From Bacteroidota bacterium (GTDB taxonomy: Bacteria > Bacteroidota > Bacteroidia > Chitinophagales > Chitinophagaceae): a stretch of 13,607 bases of DNA. The DNA lies in the NCBI GenBank assembly GCA_023391015.1, contig JAEWBT010000134.1:1-13607 (forward strand), given 5' to 3'. The notes beneath the pieces were generated by a model. That model was not told the DNA's origin and searched no databases. It worked only from the letters and a program-made list of their open reading frames with translations. The stretch's first letter is position 1. Each line of letters starts with the position of its first letter. The position numbers and the translations under genes were made by a program. Shown in pieces: positions 6,324-12,776 of the stretch.

Positions 6324-7016
6324 CTAAGGTTTGCGACGGTCTTTTTCAAGAGCCAGCAGCACAATATCATCGGCACATTTCTTGACCTGGGCCGGGTCCA
6401 GCCCATCGTAATAGCCGCGGATGTGGCGGTGGCGGTCCAGCAACACAATCGTCTGGCTGTGCATCAGGTCATCCGCCCCACCACTGCCGTCGCCGCCGGA
6501 AAGTTTAAGTTCGTTGCGCAGGTAATTGTTGGTTGCATCTTTCGCACCCCGGATAAACCACCAATGGTCTGGGTTGGCTTTGTATTGCTGCGCATAGTTC
6601 CACAGCACTGGTACCGAATCCTGCACCGGCATGGTGGTGATGGAAACCAGTTGCACCATCGTATCATTGGCCCGTTGCGCGGTACGCCGGAAAGCTTTCT
6701 GGATGAGCGCCAGGTTGCTGTTGAGTTTTGGACATACATCGGTGCAAGTCGCAAAAAACGCGCTCACCGCCACGATTTTTCCGGAAAGATTTTCATTCAG
6801 GGAAACCGATTGCCCTACCTGATTTACGCCGGCAAAGTCGGCTACGGTGTGCCAGACGGTGTCGCCGGGGGCATTCACCCGTTCGGCCACATAGTGCTTC
6901 GGCATGTTCAGTTGATCTTTTTTTAAGACCTTGGCAATGGTATAAAAGGAAAGCGGTAGCACTGAGGCTACCGCGATTCCAAGAAGAAACCTTTTATTAG
7001 ACCTTTTAACGGCCAT
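6324..7016 (-). CDS. SCO1/SenC-family copper chaperone for cytochrome oxidase
   Basis: A 230-residue membrane-anchored thioredoxin-fold protein that delivers copper to the CuA centre of oxidase subunit II or keeps its cysteines reduced. The N-terminus has a basic start and one TM anchor (about 10-30, LLGIAVASVLPLSFYTIA). The metal-binding set is present: CTDVC (Cys91 and Cys95) and His186 in LMHSQTIVLLD. The first Pro of the usual CPxxCP is replaced by Thr, while CPK is kept after the second Cys. A glycine-rich insert (GGDGSGG, 174-180) precedes the histidine. The gene sits 30 bp after the subunit IV gene in the oxidase cluster. Confidence 0.93.
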   Translation of the reverse strand: MAVKRSNKRFLLGIAVASVLPLSFYTIAKVLKKDQLNMPKHYVAERVNAPGDTVWHTVADFAGVNQVGQSVSLNENLSGKIVAVSAFFATCTDVCPKLNSNLALIQKAFRRTAQRANDTMVQLVSITTMPVQDSVPVLWNYAQQYKANPDHWWFIRGAKDATNNYLRNELKLSGGDGSGGADDLMHSQTIVLLDRHRHIRGYYDGLDPAQVKKCADDIVLLALEKDRRKP

Positions 7017-7046
7017 AGATAGAAGGAGATTTTTGTGTGTGAGACG

Positions 7047-7547
7047 TTAGCGGAAAGCCGGCGACTGTGTAGGTTCCGGCTTTGGAGAATTGGCCGGCGT
7101 TGTCTGACTGGATGGATGCGAGCCAAAGCGGGTTGGGTCGGTTTTGTTCATGTGCAGCCAGAAGCTGCCATCGGCCAGGAAGGCAATGATAAACCACACG
7201 AAGAAAATCAAGGGCATCAATACCAACGTAACAAAATTTTTGAACTCGTCGCCCAGGTGCATAAATACCTTCACGATATAGAAGGCCTTCACCAGTGTCA
7301 TCAGGATAAAAAAGAAATTCCGGATGCCAACGTTGAGTCCTTGATAGTGGCCATAAAGACCAAGCGCTACTTCCAGAATGGTAACAACAGCCAGCAGCGC
7401 TGTAATCTTCCAGATGCGGCTGACTTGCTTACGGCTGGCATCGCCCTGCAACCCTGCCGGGTCGTGATGGGCCATAATGCCGGAGTACAGCTTAGACTGG
7501 TCGCCTTCGTAAAGCGTTTGAGCGGTATCGGTATGCGGGTTGAGCAT
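7047..7547 (-). CDS. Cytochrome c oxidase subunit IV family protein
   Basis: A 166-residue protein with three TM helices (about 48-66, 76-95, 104-125), the size and layout of the prokaryotic COX4/caa3 subunit IV family (CtaF/CyoD-like). The LVKAFYIVKVFMHLGDEFKN stretch between helices 2 and 3 is characteristic. Position directly after two subunit III genes agrees. There are two possible starts: the ATG at 7547 or the ATG at 7475 (MAHHDPAGLQ), which resembles His-rich starts of relatives; I kept the longer form. After the last helix there is a hydrophilic tail rich in Pro and Ser/Thr (about 143-166), longer than in most relatives, of unknown role. Confidence 0.88.
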   Translation of the reverse strand: MLNPHTDTAQTLYEGDQSKLYSGIMAHHDPAGLQGDASRKQVSRIWKITALLAVVTILEVALGLYGHYQGLNVGIRNFFFILMTLVKAFYIVKVFMHLGDEFKNFVTLVLMPLIFFVWFIIAFLADGSFWLHMNKTDPTRFGSHPSSQTTPANSPKPEPTQSPAFR

Positions 7548-7595
7548 GATAAGAAAAACCGGTAAGAATCTAGTGTGAGAAAAAGAGAACAGCGA

Positions 7596-8357
7596 TTAAA
7601 GCAGGTAGAAGCAGGTGAATACGAATACCCAAACCAAGTCCACAAAGTGCCAGTAAAGGCCTACTTTTTCCACCATTTCGTAGTGGCCGCGGCGCTCGTA
7701 AGTGCCGTTCACCGCGTTGATGAGGATCACAACCAAAAAGCACACTCCGGTCAGAACGTGGAAACCGTGGAAACCGGTGATGCCGAAAAAGAAATTAAAG
7801 AAGTTATTGGTTGCCTGAAGCGCCTCTGCGGGTTGCGCCGCCAGGTTTACGCCGGGGGCAAAAAAGTGCTGCAAGTGGCTCACAGGCGTATTGGGATCTT
7901 CGAAAGCCCCCATCAGACCACCATTGGCCATGCCAAGGTGTGTCCATTCCCAAGCCTGACAGCCCAGGAACGCAATACCGCCAATAACCGTCCAGAGCAG
8001 CCACTTAATCACCCCTTTCCGGTCGTTGTAATGCCCGGCGTGTACGGCCAGCACCATCGTTACCGAAGACAGGATAAGGATAAAGGTCATCAGCGACACA
8101 AACAGCAAGGGCAGTTGTGCATCCGCTGGGAAAAACGGAAATGAGTGGAACACATGGTTCGGGTCGGGCCATACTGTCGAAAAATACCGTTTCGTGCCGT
8201 AGGAAATCAGGAAGGCGCCGAAGGTAAAGGCATCGGAAAGCAGGAAAAACCACATCATGATTTTTCCGTAGCTCACGTTAAACGGAGAGTGACCACCGCC
8301 CCATGCTTTGGGTTTTGCGGTTGATTCTTGGAGTGGAACTGCTGTTACTTGTGCCAT
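7596..8357 (-). CDS. ctaE: Cytochrome c oxidase subunit III
   Basis: The 253-residue subunit III of a haem-copper terminal oxidase, in the inner membrane. Five TM segments are seen (about 32-52, 82-106, 117-137, 187-213, 233-252), as in five-helix caa3-type subunits. Diagnostic motifs are WFFLLSDAFTFGAFL (36-50), QAWEW (134-138), ITGFHGFHVLTG (193-204) and YWHFVDLVWVFVF (235-247). A longer loop at about 141-185 sits between helices 3 and 4. It follows the other subunit III gene by 61 bp. Two tandem subunit III-like genes are normal in Bacteroidota oxidase clusters; which of the two contacts subunit I as the canonical subunit III is not decided by sequence, though this one is closer to the family consensus. 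Confidence 0.95.
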   Translation of the reverse strand: MAQVTAVPLQESTAKPKAWGGGHSPFNVSYGKIMMWFFLLSDAFTFGAFLISYGTKRYFSTVWPDPNHVFHSFPFFPADAQLPLLFVSLMTFILILSSVTMVLAVHAGHYNDRKGVIKWLLWTVIGGIAFLGCQAWEWTHLGMANGGLMGAFEDPNTPVSHLQHFFAPGVNLAAQPAEALQATNNFFNFFFGITGFHGFHVLTGVCFLVVILINAVNGTYERRGHYEMVEKVGLYWHFVDLVWVFVFTCFYLL

Positions 8358-8418
8358 GCGATTGTAAAAAAACAGTGTGTAGGGTCTTGACTATGCGGCT
8401 GCAAATGTTGTTAAAAAA

Positions 8419-9072
8419 TCACTGATTTGCTAACAAAAAGACGAATAAATATATCCACAATAAATCCACGAAGTGCCAGTACTGCGCTGCAATTTCCAGG
8501 CCATTAGCGGAATATACCTTTTTACGACGGCTCCAAGAGCGTAAAACCACCATTGCCAGCGCCACGATTCCACCCAAGATATGCAACAGGTGCAGCCCGG
8601 CAATGATAAACAAAAAAGACTCGCTCGGATTGCCATCCACCCGAACCGCGCGCGCCGGCAGGTCCGTTTGCGTAGTTAGTAAACCCGGGTTACCCGACTC
8701 GCTCAGCACAACAGGTTGTTTGACAGCGTAAAGTTCCCCAAAACCAATGAATTGGCACACACCAAAGGCCAATCCTAAGGCCAGCGTGAGGCCTACTAAA
8801 AGCCGGTAGCGCGGCATTTGCCGCACCCGGAACGCACGCAGGGCAAAGTGGATGGTGCCGCTGGAAAGCAGAATCAGCACAGTAGACACCCAGAATACTA
8901 CCGGCATCTTAAAATACCGCCAGTCGCCCTGCGCCTGCCGCACGATGTAGCCGCTCGTCAGTCCGGCAAACATCATGGCGATAGAGGCCATGGCAATCCA
9001 GAGGGCAAATTTATGGGGGTGGATTCTTCGCTTTTGGGCTTCAGAAGAAGAAATAGAACTCACGGCAGACAT
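8419..9072 (-). CDS. Second cytochrome c oxidase subunit III-like protein
   Basis: A 217-residue haem-copper oxidase subunit III family protein with five TM segments (about 22-41, 57-79, 91-113, 151-177, 197-214). FIIAGLHLLHILGGIVAL (155-172) and YWHFVDLLWIYLFVFLL (198-214) are the family signatures. Identity to the neighbouring subunit III is concentrated in this last motif, so it is an old paralogue, not a recent duplicate. The ATG at 9072 was chosen; a GTG directly upstream at 9075 is also in frame. It starts 21 bp after the ctaB stop, suggesting translation from the same transcript. Confidence 0.93.
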   Translation of the reverse strand: MSAVSSISSSEAQKRRIHPHKFALWIAMASIAMMFAGLTSGYIVRQAQGDWRYFKMPVVFWVSTVLILLSSGTIHFALRAFRVRQMPRYRLLVGLTLALGLAFGVCQFIGFGELYAVKQPVVLSESGNPGLLTTQTDLPARAVRVDGNPSESFLFIIAGLHLLHILGGIVALAMVVLRSWSRRKKVYSANGLEIAAQYWHFVDLLWIYLFVFLLANQ

Positions 9073-9093
9073 CACAACGCGAAAGATGAAGGA

Positions 9094-9993
9094 TTAGATT
9101 TTATCAAACAAAAACGCCAGCAGCACCAACGGCAGATAAATCAGTGAGGCAAACATGGTCTTTTTGGCCGATGGCATGTCGTTGCGCAGGTAGAAAAGCA
9201 CCGACGCATTCACCATATACACAGCAGCCAGCATGCCGATAAACATGCCCCAGTTGCCGATGATATTGAGCATCCGCGGCACGATGGCGAGCGGAAACAA
9301 GGCCAGACTGTACACAATGCACTGCAAACCGGTAAACCGCGTTTTTCCGGCTTTCGATGGCAGGAGGCGAATGCCTGCTTTTTCATATTCATCATAGCCC
9401 AGAAAACCAATGGCCCAGAAGTGCGGAAACTGCCAGAAAAACTGAATCAGAAACAAGGCCACGCCGCCCCACCCAATGCTTCCGGTGGCGGCTACCCAGC
9501 CGATCAGCGGCGGCAAAGCGCCGGGAATGGCTCCCACGGCTACGGCAATGGGATGCACTTTTTTCAGCGGTGTGTAGGCAAAGGCATACAGCAGCAGCGA
9601 GAGAAAAGACAGCATACCCGACAGCGCGTTAAACTGTAAGGTAATGACCAGCAGGCCTGCAATTCCGGAAACAAAGGCCACCGCCCAGGCTTCTGCAGGT
9701 TGCATCCGGCCATCGGGCAACGGGCGCGTTTTGGTGCGCTTCATCAGCGCGTCGGAGCGACGCTCCAATATTTGATTGATGGTGTTGGCGCTGCCCGTCA
9801 CTAAAATACCGGCAGCAAAAAGGGCCAGCAAGTCGGGCAGGTAGAAGCCGCCCTGAGGCGACAGCAGGTATCCGATAACCGACGAAAAAACAACCAAAAA
9901 ACTGAGATTCGGCTTTAGGAGCTGGGCGTAATCCCGCACCTTGGCTATCGCCGCCGGCTGTTTTGTGGTTTCTAAAGTCTGTTCCCGCAGCAT
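9094..9993 (-). CDS. ctaB: Protoheme IX farnesyltransferase (heme O synthase)
   Basis: This inner-membrane UbiA-family prenyltransferase transfers a farnesyl group to the 2-vinyl of haem b, giving haem O, the precursor of haem A for aa3/caa3 oxidases. The 299-residue, multi-TM protein starts the family pattern with LLKPNLSFLVVFSS (25-38). The first allylic-diphosphate/Mg motif is NQILERRSD (73-81) followed by ALMKRTKTRPLP. It fits NDxxDxxxD with Gln and Glu at the second and third conserved places. The second site is GYDEYEKAGIRLLP (199-212). Conserved TPLKK...HPIAVAVGAIPGALPPLIG lies at 141-165. It is the first gene of the oxidase cluster here, with a good -7 promoter element about 30 bp upstream of the ATG at 9993. 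Confidence 0.96.
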   Translation of the reverse strand: MLREQTLETTKQPAAIAKVRDYAQLLKPNLSFLVVFSSVIGYLLSPQGGFYLPDLLALFAAGILVTGSANTINQILERRSDALMKRTKTRPLPDGRMQPAEAWAVAFVSGIAGLLVITLQFNALSGMLSFLSLLLYAFAYTPLKKVHPIAVAVGAIPGALPPLIGWVAATGSIGWGGVALFLIQFFWQFPHFWAIGFLGYDEYEKAGIRLLPSKAGKTRFTGLQCIVYSLALFPLAIVPRMLNIIGNWGMFIGMLAAVYMVNASVLFYLRNDMPSAKKTMFASLIYLPLVLLAFLFDKI

Positions 9994-10021
9994 TTGTACA
10001 TTTTCCGGTGAAGAAGGTGTG

Positions 10022-10029
10022 CAAAAGTA
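10022..10029 (-). promoter_or_regulatory. -7 promoter element of the ctaB-oxidase operon
   Basis: On the minus strand this reads TACTTTTG, an exact match to TAnnTTTG. It is 28 bp upstream of the ctaB ATG, giving a leader of roughly 20 nt. No clear TTTG -33 element lies at the usual distance, so the promoter may depend on an activator; overlapping palindromes lie just upstream at 10059-10082. Confidence 0.5.
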
Positions 10030-10058
10030 AGACAGAAACGCCGGGCTTGGGAAGGGTT

Positions 10059-10082
10059 CTGAATTTCAGGTTTTAAAACCTG
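10059..10082. promoter_or_regulatory. Overlapping palindromes upstream of the ctaB promoter, possible operator
   Basis: CAGGTTTTAAAACCTG (10067-10082) is a perfect 16-bp palindrome. CTGAATTTCAG (10059-10069) overlaps it and has 5-bp arms. The larger one is centred about 60 bp upstream of the inferred ctaB start of transcription, a position used by class I activators. It could instead be an RNA hairpin; no T-tract follows on either strand. Confidence 0.35.
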
Positions 10083-10150
10083 TGCTCGCTGCCGGAATCT
10101 GGAACATATAATCGAAAAATTTCCAAATAAAGGCAGCCAGGCGTCCTTCA

Positions 10151-10160
10151 TTTCCGGAAA
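10151..10160. repeat. TTTCCGGAAA palindrome, intergenic copy
   Basis: An exact copy of the 10-bp palindrome over-represented in this window, located just past the small hairpin downstream of the 10199-10501 gene. Confidence 0.7.
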
Positions 10161-10163
10161 TAA

Positions 10164-10181
10164 AGCGCATAAAGAGGCGCT
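10164..10181 (-). terminator. Weak terminator-like hairpin after the 10199-10501 gene
   Basis: On the minus strand AGCGC, an 8-nt loop and GCGCT form a 5-bp stem followed by TTATTT. It lies 18 bp beyond the stop of the small gene. The stem is short, so this is a tentative call. Confidence 0.3.
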
Positions 10182-10198
10182 CATAAAGGCCCTTCCGC

Positions 10199-10501
10199 TT
10201 AGCGGATGCGTAGCTTATCGGTCATGTCATCGGTCATTCCTTCGCTGTAGATGCCATAGCCATTTACCAGCACGCCCTTCAGGCGGTGGCGCGGAGAAGA
10301 AATGGCATACAGAATGGCCTCATCATCCGGATTGCTTTCGCCTTCAAACCGGAAAAACTTATCCACCTCAAAGTCTTTACTAAACAGCCGCGCTGCCCGG
10401 TTTCCACACTCCAGGCAATCCTGGAGCAAGTTAAAATCTTCGGTATAGCCTTGTTTGCGCAGACCGGCTATTGCCTCCGAGAGGGTATCATAAGCTTCCA
10501 T
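10199..10501 (-). CDS. Small conserved Bacteroidota protein (often labelled phosphoribosylpyrophosphate synthetase)
   Basis: A 100-residue soluble protein with no signal peptide or TM segment. The pattern YDTLSEAIAGLRKQGYTEDFN (4-24), then LQDCLECG (26-33), DFEVDKFFRFEG (43-54), NPDDEAILYAISS (57-69) and KGVLVNGYGIYSE (75-87) matches, from memory, a family common in Bacteroidota. In databases it carries the name phosphoribosylpyrophosphate synthetase. That name is almost certainly a propagated error: true PRPP synthetases have about 310 residues and a PRPP-binding loop that is absent here. The two cysteines of CLEC may bind metal. Function unknown. A terminator-like hairpin separates it from the efflux gene upstream. 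Confidence 0.8.
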   Translation of the reverse strand: MEAYDTLSEAIAGLRKQGYTEDFNLLQDCLECGNRAARLFSKDFEVDKFFRFEGESNPDDEAILYAISSPRHRLKGVLVNGYGIYSEGMTDDMTDKLRIR

Positions 10502-10529
10502 AACTGTCTTTATTTTTTAGGAGTAAGAG

Positions 10530-10562
10530 ATGAAAAGCGCCCGTAGCAGGGGCTCTTTTCAT
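10530..10562. terminator. Bidirectional-type terminator hairpin after the efflux gene
   Basis: ATGAAAAG-C-GCCC pairs with GGGC-T-CTTTTCAT: 12 base pairs with one mismatch. The GC core is flanked by A- and T-runs, so it can work on both strands. It lies 45 bp past the stop of the MFS gene (minus strand) and is the likely end of that transcript. Confidence 0.6.
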
Positions 10563-10563
10563 T

Positions 10564-10571
10564 CAAAAATA
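10564..10571 (-). promoter_or_regulatory. Possible -7 element for the 10199-10501 gene
   Basis: Minus-strand TATTTTTG fits TAnnTTTG and lies 63 bp upstream of the ATG at 10501. However, it would start transcription inside the terminator-like hairpin at 10530-10562, and no -33 TTTG is seen. Low confidence. Confidence 0.22.
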
Positions 10572-10606
10572 GGATAAAACGACTGTTGCCTGTATAAGAG
10601 GCTTGC

Positions 10607-12004
10607 TTAAGCTGCCTGCATATTCACCCCGTCGAGCCGGTGGAGTCTTCTAAACACCAAACCAGACAGAATCGTGAGCATTCCCATCAGGATAAATGTG
10701 TGTTGAAAGGCCGTGTGCACTGCCCTTCCGGAGACTACCGTATCGCCTGCATTGCCTTCAAACAGTTTTAGGACCAGCAATCCAAATGCCGTTCCAAAGC
10801 CCAGCGCCAGCTGTTGGTTCACCGAAATCAGCGAGTTGCCGCTGCTCGTCAGGTGCAGGCGCAGGTCGGCAATGGAAATGGTGTTCATCGCCGTAAACTG
10901 CACCGAGTTGAAAAAGCCCAGCGTAGCCAGTAGGGGTATAAAAACATACACCGATGTATCAATCTCCGGCAGCGACAAGGACAGAATAATCGTCCCGATA
11001 ACCATCGTGTTCACCAGCAGTGTGTTCCGATAGCCAAACCGGTTGAGGATTTTTACCACAAACGACTTGCCGAACATCGCCGTCAATGCCATCGGGGCTA
11101 CAATCCAGCCGGAAATTACCGCGCTTTTGCCGTAGGCCAGCTGGATCATCAACGGAACCAGCAACGGAATGGCGCTGATGCCCAGCCGCGTGGCCAGGTT
11201 GCCTAAAATACCCACCCGGAACGTCCGGATTTGAAACAGATTGAGTGGAAAAATCGGGTTGTCGTCACGGCGGGCGTGGCGGTAATAATAATAGAGCAGC
11301 AGAAATCCCACCACAAAGACAATCAATACCGGTGTGGTTTGCATCGCATTCCCAAGCCCCTCCAGCGCCAGCGAAAGGGCCAACGAAGCCGCAGCGAAAA
11401 TGAGAAATCCTTTGAGGTCAAAATCGGTGGCCTCGCTTTTATAATCGGGCATGTACCGGAATCCGAGGTACATCCCCAGCAGTCCAATTGGGATGTTGAT
11501 CAGAAAGATCCAGTGCCACGAAAGGTAATCCACCAGGTAGCCGCCCACCAGCGGACCGAGCACCGGGCCAATCAAAGCCGGAATAATGGCATAGTTCATC
11601 GCCTGTACCACTTCTTTTTTATCAAATGTTTTGATCAGCGCCAGCCGTCCCACTGGTGTCATCAGCGAGCCACCCAGCCCCTGCACCACGCGGGCAATCA
11701 CCAGGTGGGAAAGCGTTTGGGAAACCGCGCACAGCACCGAGCCAATGGTGAACAGCAACAGCGCCGCCACAAAGATTTTCCGGGTACCGAATTTATCGGC
11801 CAGAAAGCCGGAAGCGGGCATAAAAACGGCCAGCGTCAGCACGTAGCTGATGATAGCGTTCTGCATATCCAGCGGCGATTCTTTCAGGTCGCGGGCAATG
11901 GCCGGCAGCGAGGTATTGAGAATCGTTGAGTCCAGCATTTGCATGAAAATGGCCGTGGCCAGAATCAGGGGCAAAATCTTCTTGGTAGTATCGGTTTCGC
12001 TCAT
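10607..12004 (-). CDS. DHA2-family MFS drug exporter, MdtD-like
   Basis: A 465-residue inner-membrane proton-coupled exporter with about 14 hydrophobic helices. Family motifs are LDSTILNTSLPAI (24-36, motif D1), GFLADKFGTRKIF (66-78, motif A) and GPVLGPLVGG (147-156, motif C), followed by SWHWIFLINIPIG (163-175). The text FMQ-LD-TI-NT-LP, ESPL and SYVLT-AV--PASG-LADK, plus the C-terminal MNT--I-DL---L-SSGNSL, closely recalls E. coli MdtD (YegB), so I place it in that subgroup of the EmrB/QacA family; the substrate is not known. No EmrA-type adaptor or TolC-type channel gene is next to it. Transcription probably ends at the hairpin at 10530-10562. A 45-bp palindromic element lies 65 bp upstream of its start. 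Confidence 0.93.
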   Translation of the reverse strand: MSETDTTKKILPLILATAIFMQMLDSTILNTSLPAIARDLKESPLDMQNAIISYVLTLAVFMPASGFLADKFGTRKIFVAALLLFTIGSVLCAVSQTLSHLVIARVVQGLGGSLMTPVGRLALIKTFDKKEVVQAMNYAIIPALIGPVLGPLVGGYLVDYLSWHWIFLINIPIGLLGMYLGFRYMPDYKSEATDFDLKGFLIFAAASLALSLALEGLGNAMQTTPVLIVFVVGFLLLYYYYRHARRDDNPIFPLNLFQIRTFRVGILGNLATRLGISAIPLLVPLMIQLAYGKSAVISGWIVAPMALTAMFGKSFVVKILNRFGYRNTLLVNTMVIGTIILSLSLPEIDTSVYVFIPLLATLGFFNSVQFTAMNTISIADLRLHLTSSGNSLISVNQQLALGFGTAFGLLVLKLFEGNAGDTVVSGRAVHTAFQHTFILMGMLTILSGLVFRRLHRLDGVNMQAA

Positions 12005-12068
12005 GGGGTCTGCACGCGTCGTTGGGAGTCGCCCCCAAGTACACAGAAACCAGGCCAGCCGGAAACAC

Positions 12069-12113
12069 GACTTGTAAAGTCCTCTGACATTGGGTTGTTA
12101 GACTTGACAAGTC
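12069..12113. repeat. 45-bp intergenic palindromic element, copy 1
   Basis: GACTTGTAAAGTC (12069-12081), a 19-nt middle, then GACTTGACAAGTC (12101-12113). The two 13-mers are reverse complements with one mismatch, so the whole can fold as a 13-bp stem with a 19-nt loop; each 13-mer is also nearly self-palindromic. The same layout recurs at 12723-12767. It lies between the frameshifted gene and the MFS gene. Confidence 0.75.
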
Positions 12114-12138
12114 CCAGAACTGCATTAAAAATTCCGGG

Positions 12139-12662
12139 TCAGTGACTTTTGTAATGACTCGTCTCTTCAATATTCTTATTTTCCTCCCAAAGCAAAACCG
12201 GCTTACCGAGGTCGTGTAAGAGCGATAAGAGTTGGTAAATATCTTTTTCAGGCAGCAGAAAACCCAACTGAACATATTTTTCTCACTTGTATAAAACCGG
12301 GCAGCAGGCCCCAATTCACCGCGTGCAAGTGGCCGTTCAAAAAAGCAGATGTGACTAATAGCAGCAACGTCCAGCAGTTTGTATTTTCTGGAATACGGCT
12401 TTTTGTAAGCAATTGTTTGGGTGTCAAATTTTATTTCACACACTCCCGGCAGCAATCCAATAAGCTGCATTCCAAAAAAGAACAGCATTCCCAAAAGCCC
12501 AAGAAGCAATGTAGAAGCGTTTTGGGTCTGCCAGAAGGCGAAAAGACTAACAAACGCTGGAATTAGAACTACTGGCAGCACTGTCTCCAACAAGTGACTT
12601 CGGATATAATCCCAAAATTTAATTATAGCGTAAAAGTCGCTTTGACTATTTGTAAAATTCAT
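12139..12662 (-). pseudogene. Two-TM membrane protein with a frameshift in a run of A
   Basis: From the ATG at 12662 the frame encodes a membrane protein: helices at about 28-46 and 50-72, then a soluble part (GVCEIKFDTQTIAYKKPYSR at 73-92) that may be a small PH-like beta domain. After residue 128 (FYTSEK) the reading frame turns basic and unlike a protein domain. In another frame, starting right after that point, the DNA reads EKYVQLGFLLPEKDIY, then LLSLLHDLGKPVLLWEENKN, and ends at a TGA (12139-12141). Joining them needs one added or two removed bases in the A5 run (T5 at 12277-12281 on the plus strand) and gives about 173 residues. I see a decayed gene, a sequencing error or, less likely, programmed slippage. 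I do not recognise the family. Confidence 0.7.
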
Positions 12663-12701
12663 TGTAATTCAAAGCAAAATTTGTCGCCCCACATTTAAAG
12701 A

Positions 12702-12711
12702 TTTCCGGAAA
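12702..12711. repeat. TTTCCGGAAA palindrome, intergenic copy
   Basis: An exact copy followed at once by a degenerate second unit (TTCCGGGG), echoing the tandem arrangement at 198-221. It lies 40 bp upstream of the frameshifted gene's start. Confidence 0.7.
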
Positions 12712-12722
12712 TTCCGGGGCCA

Positions 12723-12767
12723 GACTTGTCAAGTCTCTCAGCAAGTTGTCCGAGGACTTGACAAGTC
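12723..12767. repeat. 45-bp intergenic palindromic element, copy 2
   Basis: GACTTGTCAAGTC (12723-12735), a 19-nt middle, then GACTTGACAAGTC (12755-12767). The arms are exact reverse complements, extended to 14 bp by A12722/T12768. The 32-bp spacing of the two units equals that in copy 1. It starts 10 bp past the flotillin stop, so a role as terminator or 3'-end stabiliser is plausible. Confidence 0.8.
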
Positions 12768-12776
12768 TCCTTAACG

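Noticed and set aside
9972..10184. 70-codon minus-strand open frame upstream of ctaB
   Set aside because: It overlaps the ctaB start and the promoter/palindrome region and shows no conserved features.
11231..11929. 232-codon plus-strand open frame opposite the MFS exporter
   Set aside because: It is antisense to a clear 14-TM exporter; the Gln/His/Arg-rich composition is typical of a shadow frame.
11793..12138. C-terminal part of the 289-codon frame that begins at 12662
   Set aside because: Past the frameshift it reads an out-of-frame version of the MFS N-terminus; the true end is the TGA at 12139.
12069..12767. Possible CRISPR-like array from repeated GACTTG(T/A)CAAGTC units
   Set aside because: Only two units per site, units are self-palindromic and only 13 bp, spacers are 19 nt, and there are no cas genes; an interspersed palindromic element fits better.
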